Positions 1 to 10,917 of a stretch of DNA of 64,000 nt are shown here, piece after piece (the first letter of the stretch is position 1; every line of letters begins with the position of its first letter). A model generated the notes under the pieces. The model was not told the origin of the DNA, did no database searches, and saw only the letters and a list, made by a program, of their open reading frames with translations. The DNA comes from Platynereis dumerilii (taxonomy: Eukaryota > Annelida > Polychaeta > Phyllodocida > Nereididae), in assembly GCA_026936325.1 (NCBI GenBank), contig JAPTHN010000012.1:37582537-37646536 (forward strand), given 5' to 3'. A program made the translations under genes and the position numbers.

Positions 1-636
1 TTAGCAATTTCACATATTCAATTATAACTCATTAAGTATTCATTAAAATCTATTAAAACTAATTTGACATATTCCTAATTTTTTGCTCTATTTTTCCATG
101 TAAGCACATCTCCCTACCATGAATTTTTTTTTCCTATTTAAACTCTTCAAATAATGTTTCAAATCACTTCAAAATGATATGATATGTTGCTAATTTGTTG
201 CCCTATTGTTTGCAAATAACCACAACTGCCTCCCATTAAATTTATAATTAAATTATAACTTGTGAAATACTACTGAAAATCACTTAAAACTAATTTGACA
301 TGTTGCTGACTGCTTGCCCTCTGTGTGTATGTAAGCACATCTTCCTAGCTCTTATGGTTTGTCCGTAACAAATCATTAGGGTTAGGGTTTCATCAAAGTA
401 TTGCTTTCAGGGTGGTACCATCGCCCACAAAAGGCCTGGCTCCATGCCAAGCGAGATATGAGTATGTATGCCTGTTTGTGCAGTTCCACGGACTATGCGG
501 GAAGGTCATAGCAGTAGTTTTGCTCGTCGACAACCTAAACACACTATTAAGCAATGGCAAGGAAAGGAATGCAAGGAACTAGAATAGCAGGGCAGGGAAG
601 GGATTTGAAGGAAGGGAAGGGATAGGAAGGGAAGGG
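1..636 (+). mobile_element. Family B non-autonomous Helentron, right part, 3' tip lost
   Basis: The sequence matches the right half of the complete family B element at 26468-28128 almost base for base, including the TTAGGG pair at 374-389 and the GGTGGTACCATCGCCCACAA stretch. The GA-rich tract at about 550-636 normally precedes the 3' hairpin. Here the hairpin and CTAG are missing and the sequence passes straight into the start of another B-type body at 637. The 5' part lies left of the window. Confidence 0.8.
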
Positions 637-889
637 TATTCTTCCAACTTTTTGACTTTTTTACAATTTTGAATAACTTCATTACCAGAAGGCATATGTC
701 AATTTGCATGTATACAGCACTAAGATACTCTGAAATTCCTTCTATGCTCGGAATTACACATCGGAATTCCGCTTGCCATAGGAATTACAAGCAATCTCCA
801 CGAAAATTGCCGATTCCGGTTTTGGGAAAACTGTCAGTCACAATGTCATGAAATTTTTCCCTGTTAATCTCTAATGGAAGATGCATTGC
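637..889 (+). mobile_element. Family B 5' body segment at the left end of the autonomous element
   Basis: It aligns with 26537-26790: the poly-T start, GAATAACTTC, GGAATTCCG, AAAACTGTCAGTCA and TCATGAA, then similarity stops near 889. The microsatellite and 5' hairpin that normally precede this body are missing because 636/637 is a deletion-type junction. Confidence 0.75.
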
Positions 890-914
890 ATATCTCAAAA
901 CGGCAAGTCAAGAT

Positions 915-1440
915 TAACATTTCCCAACATGTGAGAACTCAGATTTTGCAGTCAGACTCAAAGACAAGGCTATAATATATGATTGGTTGGACTTACTACA
1001 ACATTCTATACACTGATGAATAGCCAGGCTCGTGAGCAACAAGTAAATATGAAGATAATGAGCATTCCAGCAACTGGTATTTATTTCAAAAGCATCTGAA
1101 GAAGAGAGGTCAGACATGACTTCACAAAATGAAGGAGTGTCAAATTTTTCGTCAGTCTCAAAAACAGGGCTCTAACTCCATCAAAGAGTAGACTTTCAAC
1201 TACATTTTTTACACTAATGGAAAGTCAAGCTCATGAGCAATCAGGAACTATCACAAAAATGAATATTTCATTGACAAGTGGTAATCAAATAGCATCTCAA
1301 CATTACAAGGCCCACATCATTTTCACAAAAAGTGAGGGTGTCAATTTTTCGTCAGTCTCACTCAAGCCCTCACAGCTTATAGTACAACAGTCACAGCTAG
1401 GTTTTGTTACTATTTTCTGAGAGACCAGGTCATGAGCAAA
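915..1440 (+). repeat. Three diverged ~200-bp tandem repeats
   Basis: Two landmarks recur at a 200-bp spacing. GTCAGNCTCAAANACAGGGCT-like blocks lie near 940, 1140 and 1340. AGGCTCGTGAGCAA-like blocks (CTCATGAGCAA, GGTCATGAGCAA) lie near 1026, 1226 and 1426. Copies differ at many positions, so the repeat is old. No function is visible; open frames across it are short and not conserved between copies. Confidence 0.55.
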
Positions 1441-3754
1441 ACATCAGTGTATGAATATTGAAAAAAAAATTAATGAAAGGGCTATTTGGTGACTGAAAAA
1501 TTGCATTGTCCGTTTTGGATGCATTTGTGACACAACTATGTAATACAACAAAAGGTGTCATTCAGAAATACAGAAACAAAACTTTGCCTTTTTTCTGTAT
1601 TCACAAGATGCCCAACTAACCAGGGAACAAAACTTCCTTGCTTATTTTAATCTAACTGTATCTCCTTTGCTGTATTTTAAAGTTTTGCATGAAGTTTTTT
1701 TCATGCAGTGTCCAGCGTGACACAAAAAATTTAGCCCACATGCCACATGCAATCAAATATCATTTATTATACCATGACCAGTGGGAGATGACGACATTTT
1801 CTGCTATTTACAACAATGTGGACATCATTGCCTCTCATATGATCCATAATATGTGTATAAATTCCTTTAGAAGGCTGAGCTATGACCAAAAATGTATGTG
1901 CATGTTGGGCCAAAACTGAAATTTTACCAGCTCACGACATTGTACCAAATACAACTTACATAAATTTTTCCCTTTTTTGTCTCCTTTTTAAATTGCTGAA
2001 ATAGAAGGGTTTTCCCATCCAAAGTCCCCCTCATTACCACATTTCCCAGGGCACTTTGTCCCGAAATTTGACAATTGCCCTTACATCTTTTATGCACAAT
2101 TTAATAATGGTGCAAGTGCAGTACTGAGTACTCGTAAAAGCCACAAGTACTGAGTTCATACGAGTAGTTGGCCTTATGTACTCAAATAACCTTGCGTTGC
2201 CCTAAGACCGACCCTCTTAGCAGCCCTTCACCAAATCTACTGACCCATAGAATGCACAAAGTATTTTTTACTTTGCATCGGGCTTTTAACATAGTTTCAC
2301 TAAAAATTACCTGTCAAATCCAAAAATCCTAATCAATAAAAGTAATTTAAATTTAAATTCTGTTTTACTAGACTACCAATTACATTTTTAAGGAATTAAA
2401 TATATATTTTCCTTATTCTTCTAAAAAAATACCCAATGTGAATTCTTAAGCTTGTCAGCTGAACACATGCAGCTGAAACTGAGCTGAGCAGCTTCCACAG
2501 AATAGTACAATGTATGTACTGAAATTCTACTGAGTTGCTCAACTGTTTTAATTTTAATCTAATTTTGTTTTTGATTTATTTATAAACATATACAATTTAC
2601 AAAGAGGTAATCATTCACTGCTGACACAAGATCATTCATATCAAATGATCAATGAAGATTTAAATAGTTCCGAATTCATCCACTAGGGGCTCTGGCAGCC
2701 CTTCATGGCAGAGTAGACAGGTGGCCTCAGGTAGGGTTGTGTACTGGGGCACGTACCGCAAAATAAAGCTTCCAATGTGACGATCTCAAAACAAGTTATT
2801 TCACTTGGAAATCAAGGTTTATTATGGCTACTAATAGTGCACATCGCCAGCAGAACTAGCTGAGGGCATATTTCACTCGCCCACCACGAAATTTGGCCGC
2901 CACGGGCGACCGTACCAGAGTGAAATCCCAGCCCTGAAGGCCACTATTCTCTGCCTATCCAGGGGCCACTGAATGGAATGCAGTGACGTCACACCATCGG
3001 AAAATGAGGCATTCAGATGATCAACGGTCAACGGTAAGCCAGACACGTGTTTAGAGTCTGATCTCCTTTTTCTCAATTCTCTCGATCTCCTCACAATAAT
3101 TGTGATGTCTCCGAATGCACCGTACATTCTGTTTAGTGTGTAGAAGTTTGTAGACGCTTTGTGATACGTCTTGGCCCACTGTACTAACGATTTTGTGACT
3201 TTTTTTGAGATATAAATAGTTGCCCCAGGTGCCATCACATGACTAGATCGGCAGAGCAGAGCTCAGTGACAGTGTCAATCCAACCTTTCTTGTGCAATTG
3301 CTGCGACAATGACGTTGCTCTGGAGGCCTTAATATCGGGCGCATTACCTTCTAAGTGGTACCAATGTTTAGGAAATTTAATTTCCTACGTTTTGAGCCAA
3401 GTCTCGGCTCTGTACGACCAATCCTTCCATGTTAAAAGTGCGTCCATAGCATTCGAGGCTGGCCCCTCAGCTACAATGACGACCCTGTCTTTTTTTTTCA
3501 TTGGACCCTCCTCAATATGGTCTTAGCTGCTTTCAGGTTTCAAATAAACCCCATTTTAAAGCTGAATACCTGTAGATTATGATCCTAAGTGAGCCGGAGT
3601 GACACCTCTGACATCAGTTAATCCAGCATTGTCTTTTATGGCAATTACAGTGAAATCAAAAAATATTCTGATACTTGTTGTTTTGTTATTAGTGTTTTGA
3701 GGGAATTAAAAAGTAGGCTATTAAATTTGCAATCAAAAATATAGGCCTACTTGG
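1441..3754. other. Non-coding stretch, nothing recognised
   Basis: The sequence is AT-rich, low in repeats, and no family is recognised. A 121-codon frame on the minus strand (2873-3238) and a 95-codon frame on the plus strand (3239-3526) abut head to head, but neither resembles a protein I know. A TATAAATA lies at 3211-3218. Whether this is old Helentron cargo or captured host DNA cannot be told from the window. Confidence 0.4.
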
Positions 3755-5455
3755 TGGGGTAAGGTGGGGCAATTCCGGCCCTGGGGCAAATCCGCCCCCT
3801 TGAGGAGAAAATGTTCACTCATTGCCCAAAATATAATTGACAATGGATATTTCTCATGCAGATCGTAGCAACTGTGTCTTGAGGTTACTGAAAAAAAGAT
3901 ATTAGGCTGAACGATAGTTTTGTTTGGACTACAACTGGGAAACAAGCCAGCATCTCAGTGACATCTCACCACTAAGCAATGTCAATGTGCAATTCAAACT
4001 TTCAAAACTGACACGTTCTACAGGAACTATTGATTTTGTATAAACACATTACTTATTTTCATCCATAGCAACTTTAGTTCAACTACTTTACAAGTCCAAG
4101 AGATTTCACCAATCAATATAATCCATATTCTAGGGCTTGGCGATATATCGTTTAGAAACCGAAATCGCGATATTAGAACTTGCGATATGCATATCGCCGA
4201 CAGTTCAGTATTATCGTTCCGCACAATCCGCATTTTAAGGAAAAATCCGAATCCCGCAGCCCGCAAGATCGCCGTTTTACGTCACGCTGAAAGTGCCGTG
4301 ATTTGAACATGGCTGACAAGCTGCTGCTCAGCTCAACATTCCCTCACCTTCAAAGGACTAAAATGTTAATAAAACGATTATTTCAACCACATCTGCAAGT
4401 TTGAAAGATACATTACCAGCTATTCGAAGTATTCAAATGCTGATTGCTCAAGATTAAGGTCTGTTTTCTACAGAATGTTTGAAATTTCACAGCCAGCAGC
4501 CTGCCATGCGTGACTAAGCCTGCTATCAATACACATTTTGAAGTCCAATAACAGTTACTAATCTTTGTATCATCTAATTAGCTCTAATTGCACTTGAAAC
4601 AATGACACTTCACGTCAATTCACTTAGATTAAGTGTTATTCAGATGCATTACAATGACAATCGTCGTGCCCTTGATGGCTTGACCACATTTTTTGTTGCT
4701 TGAGCTATTGAGGTGGGCTGCATGTCAATATATATATTGATATTGCAATAAATATTGTTATCGCTTTTAATATCGATATCGCAATATGTATCGTTATTGC
4801 AAATTTTTATGCAGTATCGCATATCGCAACTTTTCTCAATATCGCCAAGCCCTACCATATTCAGAAAATGACTCTCATATCTTCCTGGTGGTCGGGGCAA
4901 TTCCGTCCCTTGTGGATGGGACAAGTCCGCCTCCTCTGATTCTCATATTAGAAATATATAATAGCGAGATATGTTTTGTAAGTCACTCTGTTTGCCATAA
5001 AGCCCCATTGAAGGTGGTTATGATTTCAATTGAGATGCAGTTAAGAATTTTGCAGGTTTTATGTTATGTTGAATATGCCATACGCAAAGCTTTCTTGATT
5101 TCACAAATAACTTGATAAAACAATCCTAGCACATTGGTAAATATTGCCTTAAGAATCAGTACTTAATTGTAGAGTAAAATTTACTTCAGCCAAATTTTCC
5201 TTGTCATTTGTCAGGAAAATTCAAGGGGGGCGGATTTGCCCCACACTTTTGGGGCAAATCCGACCCCTGAGATTGAACATTGATATGGTGATGTCGGCTC
5301 AATGGTGTGGAATCGAAGCACGTGAGTTTCCAGACATGTTTAAATTATGCACATTCTGTCATTCCCTGAAATAAATTTATGTTTTTCATAAAGGTGAGAG
5401 ACTTGAGTCAGGAATATATGTGAAAAGGGGGGCGTATTTCCCTGACCTTACCCTA
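3755..5455. mobile_element. Non-autonomous DNA transposon with ~25-bp imperfect TIRs
   Basis: The left end reads TGGGGTAAGGTGGGGCAA. The right end, reverse complemented, reads TAGGGTAAGGTCAGGGAAA, an imperfect terminal inverted repeat. Related GGGGCAAATCCG / CGGATTTGCCCC blocks recur inside at about 3783, 4890 and 5227-5270. It is interrupted by the hAT-like element at 4131-4854, so its own length is about 970 bp. No transposase frame is visible. I could not find a clear target-site duplication, so the superfamily is left open and the ends may be off by a few bases. Confidence 0.65.
4131..4854. mobile_element. hAT-like MITE, 724 bp
   Basis: The perfect 16-bp terminal inverted repeats are TAGGGCTTGGCGATAT (left) and ATATCGCCAAGCCCTA (right). 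They are flanked by an exact 8-bp direct repeat CCATATTC at 4123-4130 and 4855-4862, the target duplication length typical of hAT elements. The subterminal regions are rich in ATATCG/CGATAT motifs. No transposase coding is present. It sits inside the TIR element 3755-5455 and so is younger than that element. Confidence 0.9.
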
Positions 5456-6566
5456 TTACATGTTATGCACAACACCTATTTATTGTAAATTTACATGATG
5501 AGAATGGCTAGGGCCGACTGTAAAATAAGAAGTTCCTTCCTCAGTTTGGAAATAGATAATTTTTGCCCAGACTTAAAATAATGTCTGCAGCATTATTTAT
5601 TAATCAGGTGTTGCCTGATTAATGAATCAATATTGGAGGAGTTTGCGCCCTAGAAATAAATAAATACTCCTGGCGTTACCATCTAATAAATCATTTTAGA
5701 CTAAGGAAAACTCCAATGCGTCACCCCCCCTAGTAATTAAATAGTCCGCCCTACATTCGTGACTCAATGAACCAAAAAACAGTGCAGTCACTCTCACAAT
5801 GTCGTAGAAAGTAAACTATTTACTATTAATTTTTGTATTTATCCCGAATACTGTTAATAAACTACCTAGCAACCATTATCACTACATTGATTGACAAGTG
5901 TGACCATCCATGGAGACAATATTTACATAACATTCTATCATCACATTTGGGTGTACTGTTTGGTCGTGAATGTATCATAAATGGATTGGCTATGCATATG
6001 TTACAATTGTTGTTTAAATTGCAAGAAACATAGACCGGTATTTCACTTTTGTTTTGATAGAATGTGAATGAATGAAAATGTCATTTTGGGCCGAACGGCT
6101 GAAGCTAATATTGGCGCGGAGTCCCAGTAGCCTTTTTAATGCAACGATTACAGTTGTCATTTTATGGTTATCATTAATACATCCAATGGCCATAAAATTT
6201 GACAAATTTGTGCAACACTTGTTGAAAACTTGATAAACCCGACCAGGCGTTTATATTCAATTTTCTTGACTGATGCTCACACCTGTCATTCAGTGCCCTC
6301 ACAATGAAAATTCCTCCTTCTAAAGTGCCATTACATGATATATTTCCATTTTGCATATAAATATCCTGATAATGATTTCCCTCTTTTTCAGATGAATGCT
6401 CCAGGACAAATCAGCCCACTACACCTGTCAAGCAACCTGCAGTAGACGTGGCTTTCCTTTAACACACAAGTCCATCGTGTTCTCAACATCATCAAGTCAA
6501 CATTGCCTTTGCTGTGCGTTATATTTCGTGTGATAGTCCATTGGAATTGCGATGTTCTTACCATAT
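5456..6566. other. Non-coding spacer with one strong hairpin
   Basis: No gene is seen. A perfect 10-bp stem (ATTAATCAGG / CCTGATTAAT, 5-nt loop) lies at 5599-5623. The right end runs into the 130-bp satellite. Confidence 0.4.
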
Positions 6567-7380
6567 TCAATGATGTTGCATTTATCTAAAATGTCCCGAC
6601 ACAGTGGCATGTGAATTTCATTAGAGCGGATATTTGCATTTAATTCCTGTATTGAAAACAATTTTGAATGATGTTGCGTTTATCTAAAATGTCCCGACAC
6701 AGTGGCATGTGAATTTCATTAGAGCAGGATTTCCATTTGCTGTGTGGTTTATTTCGTCTGATAATTTCATTAAACTCCAGTATTCAAAACCATTTTCAAT
6801 GATGATACATGATCTAAAATGTCCCGACACAATGGCATGTGAATTTCATTAGAGCAAGAGTACCATTTGTTGTGTGGTTTATTTGGTGCGATATTTTCAT
6901 TGAACTCCAGTATTCAAAACCATTTTCGATGATGATACATGATCTAAAATGTCCCGACACAATGGCATGTGAATTTCATTAGAGCAAGAGTTCCATTTGT
7001 TGTGTGGTTTATTTGGTGCGATATTTTCATTGAACTCCAGTATTCAAAACCATTTTCAATGATGATACATGATCTAAAATGTCCCGACACAATGGCATGT
7101 GAATTTCATTAGAGCAAGAGTTCCATTTGTTGTGTGGTTTATTTGGTGCGATATTTTCATTGAACTCCAGTATTCAAAACCATTTTCGATGATGATACAT
7201 GATCTAAAATGTCCCGACACAATGGCATGTGAATTTCATTAGAGCAAGAGTTCCATTTGTTGTGTGGTTTATTTGGTGCGATATTTTCATTGAACTCCAG
7301 TATTCAAAACCATTTTTGGTGATGATACTTGATCTAAAATGTCTCGACACTATGGCATGTGAATTTCATTAGACCAAGAG
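6567..7380 (+). repeat. 130-bp satellite, about seven copies
   Basis: The block GATGATACATGATCTAAAAT recurs at 6801, 6931, 7061, 7191 and 7321 (last copy diverged), exactly 130 bp apart. Two more diverged copies lie to the left, near 6570 and 6670. Each unit holds TGTCCCGACACAATGGCATG and GTGAATTTCATTAGAGCAAG. Copies from 6801 to 7320 are nearly identical; the edges are diverged, the usual pattern of an array that expanded in the middle. Confidence 0.9.
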
Positions 7381-10300
7381 TAATGTGAAGTGATTGCTTG
7401 CTGTGGTTAATTTGATGTGCCATTTTCATTGACTTGCTCTGCCTGAATCATCTTGAATGCTTTTGCAGTGATCTTGCATGACGAGACGCATGTAAATATT
7501 ACCTCAACCATTGCATTTACTGCAGTTAATTTCATACGATGTTTTCATTGAATTGCTGTACCTCGACCTTTCAATTGATTTGGTATTGATGTGAAGTGAC
7601 GATTGCTTGCTGTCGTTAATTTGATGTGACGTTTTCATTCAATTGCTCTAACTGGATCATTTTGAATGCTTTTGCAGTGATCTTACATGGCCAGACGCAT
7701 GTAAATATCACCTCAAGCAACTTTTTGATTGGTTTTGTATTGATGTGAAGTGACTATTGCTTGCTGTGGTTAATTTGATGTGACGTTTTCATTAAATTGC
7801 TCTACCCGGATCGTTTTGAATCCTTTTGCAGTGATCTTACATAGCCAGACGCATGTAAATATCAGCTCAAGCAACTTTTTGATTGGTTTTGTATTCATGT
7901 GAAGTGACGATTGCTTGCTTTGGTTCATTTGATGTGACGTTTTCATTAAATTGCTCTACTCGGATCGTTTTGAATACTTTTACAGTGATCTTACATGGCC
8001 ACACGCATGTAAATATCAGCTCAAGCAACTTTGTGATTGGTTTTGTATTGATGTGTGATTGGTTTTGTATTGATGTGTGATTGGTTTTGTATTGATGTGA
8101 AATTGTGAAGTGACGATTGCTTCCTTTGATTTATTTAATGGGACGTTTTCATTAAATTCCTCTACGTGGATCGTCTTGAATGCTTTTGCAGTGATCTTAC
8201 ATGACCAGACGCATGTAAATATCAGCTCAAGCATTGCATTTACTGCAGTTAATTTGATGTGACTTTTTTGATAACCTGAAGCTTTTTGATAGATTTTTTA
8301 TTGATGTGAAGTGACGATTGCTTGCTTTGGTTCATTTGATGTGACATTTTCATTAAATTGCTCTACCCGGATCATTTTGAATGCTTTTGCAGTGATCTTA
8401 CATGGCCAGACGCATGTAAATATCACCTCAAGCAACTTTTTGATTGGTTTTGTATTGATGTGAAGTGACGATTGCTTGCTGTGGTTAATTTGATGTGACG
8501 TTTTCATTAAATTGCTCTACCCGGATCGTTTTGAATACTTTTGCACTGATCTTACATGGCCAGACGCATGTAAATATCAGCTGAAGCAACTTTGTGATTG
8601 GTTTTGTATTGATGTGAAATTGTGAAGTGACGATTGCTTGCTTTGGTTAATTTGATGGGACGTTTTCATTAAATTGCTCTACCCTGAAATTTGAATGCTT
8701 TTGCAGTGATCTTACATGGCCAGACGCATGTAAATATCAGCTCAAGAAACTTTTTCATTGGTTTTGTATTGATGTGAAGTGACCATTGCTTGCTTTGGTT
8801 AATTTGATGGGACGTTTTCATTAAATTGCTCTAACTGGATCATTTTGAATGCTTTTGCAGTGATCTTACATGGCCAGACGCATGTAAATATCAGCTCAAG
8901 CATTGCATTTACTGCAGTTAATTTGATGTGACGTTTTCATTGATTTTCTCTACCTGGAACTTTTTGATTGATTTTGTATTGATGTGAAGTGACAATTGCT
9001 TGCTGTGGTTAATTTGATGTGACGTTTTCATTAAATTGCTCTACCCAAGTCGTTTTGAATCCTTTTGCAGTGATCTTACATGGCCAGACGCATGTAAATA
9101 TCAGCTCAAGCAACTTTTTGATTGGTTTTGTATTGATGTGAAGTGACGATTGCTTGCTGTGGTTAATTTGATGGGACGTTTTCATTAAATTGCTCTAACT
9201 GGATCATTTTGAATGCTTTTGCAGTGATCTTACATGGCCAGACGCATGTAAATATCAGCTCAAGCAACTTTTTGATTGGTTTTGTATTGATGTGAAGTGA
9301 CGATTGCTTGCTGTGGTTAATTTCATGGGACGTTTTCATTAAATTGCTCTACCTGGATCGTTTTGAATACTTTTGCAGTGATCTTACATGGCCAGACGCA
9401 TGTAAATATCAGCTCAAGCATTGCATTTACTGCAGTTCATTTCATGTGACGTTTTCATTGATTTTCTCTACCTGGAACTTTTTGATTGATTTTGAATTTC
9501 TGTGAAGTGACGATTGCTTGCTTGGGTTAATTGGATGCGACGTTTTCATTGAATTGCTCTACCCAGATCGTGTTGAATGCTTTTGCAGTGATCTTATAGA
9601 ACCAGACGCATGTAAATATCAGCTCCAGCATTGCATTTACTGCAGTTCATTTGAAGTGACGTTTTCAATAACCTGGAACTTTTTGATTGATTTTGTATTG
9701 ATGTGAAGTGACAATTGCTTACTGTGGTTAATTTGATGGGACGTTTTCATTAAATTGCTCTACCTGGATAGTTTTGAATGCTTTTGCAGTCATCTTACAT
9801 GGCCAGACGCATGTAAATATCAGCTCAAGCAACTTTTTGATTGGTTTTGTATTGATGTGAAGTGACGATTGCTTGCTGTGGTTAATTTGATGGGACGTTT
9901 TCATTAAATTGCTCTACCTGGATCGTTTTGAATACTTTTGCAGTGATCTTACATGGCCAGACGCATGTAAATATCAGCTCAAGCAACTTTTTGATTGGTT
10001 TTGTATTGATGTGAAGTGACGATTGCTTGCTGTGGTTAATTTGATGGGACGTTTTCATTAAATTGCTCTACCTGGATCGTTTTGAATACTTTTGCAGTGA
10101 TCTTACATGGCCAGACGCATGTAAATATCAGCTCAAGCATTGCATTTACTGCAGTTAATTTCATGTGACGTTTTCATTGATTTTCTCTACTTTGAACTTT
10201 TTGATTGATTTTGAATTGATGTGAAGTGACGATTGCTTGCTTGGGTTAATTTGATGGGACGTTTTCATTGAATTGCTCTACCCAGATCGTTTTGAATGCT

Positions 10301-10917
10301 TTTGCAGTGATCTTACATGACCAGACGCACATAAATATCAGTTCAGGCATAGCATTACTCCAGTTACTTTTATGTGACGTTTTCAATACCCTGGAACTTT
10401 TTGATTGATTTTGAATTGATGTATAGTAGCGATTGCTTGGAGTGGTAAATTTCATTTAAATTGATTTACCCAGATTGTTTTGAATGCTTTTGCACTGATC
10501 TTACATAACCAGACGCACGTAAATATCCTCTCAGGCATTGCATTTACTGCAAGTAATTTCATTGACGTTTTCATTGAATTTCTCTACCTGGAACTTTTTG
10601 ATTGATTTTGTATTGCTATGAAGTGACGATTGCTTGCTGTGGTTAATTTGATGTGACGTTTTCTTTGACTTGCTCTACCTGGATCATTTTGAATGCTTTT
10701 GCAGTGATCTTACATGACCAGACGCATGTAAATATCACATCAAGCATTGCATTTACTGCAGTTACTTTGATGCAACATTTTCATTAGATGCTTTTACTTA
10801 CACCTTTTTGAGTGCTTTTGCAGTGGTCTTACATGACCAGATGCATATAAATATCAGCTCAACCATTGCATTGCTGCAGTTAATTTGATGCAACGTTTTC
10901 ATTGAATTCACGATAAA
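7381..10917 (+). repeat. Hairpin-bearing satellite leading into the Rep/helicase gene, about 20 copies
   Basis: Units are mostly ~154 bp. Longer ~205-bp versions add a CATTGCATTTACTGCAGTTAA segment. A typical unit reads GTGAAGTGACGATTGCTTGC, GACGTTTTCATTAAATTGCT, TTTTGAATGCTTTTGCAGTG, then a hairpin with arms TTACATG and CATGTAA around GCCAGACG, then AAATATCAGCTCAAGCA. About 20 such hairpin blocks occur between 7480 and 10850. The array ends only a few dozen bases before the ATG, so the last unit forms the leader of the gene. Confidence 0.9.
10846..10853 (+). promoter_or_regulatory. Candidate TATA box of the Helentron gene
   Basis: TATAAATA lies 65 bases before the ATG at 10918, placing a transcription start near 10876 if it works as a standard core promoter. 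It is a mutated copy of the satellite block GCATGTAAATATC, which in other units lacks a full TATA match. This is inference from sequence alone. Confidence 0.4.

Noticed and set aside
2873-3526. Two abutting open frames (121 codons minus strand, 95 codons plus strand) with a TATAAATA between
   Set aside because: No recognisable domain, no conserved motif and no splice or codon evidence; kept only as an unassigned stretch.
3755-5455. Inverted GGGGCAAATCCG blocks as a regulatory site
   Set aside because: They are terminal and internal repeats of a DNA transposon.
6567-10917. CRISPR-like array
   Set aside because: Repeats are 130-205 bp and diverged with no unique spacers; a eukaryotic satellite fits.
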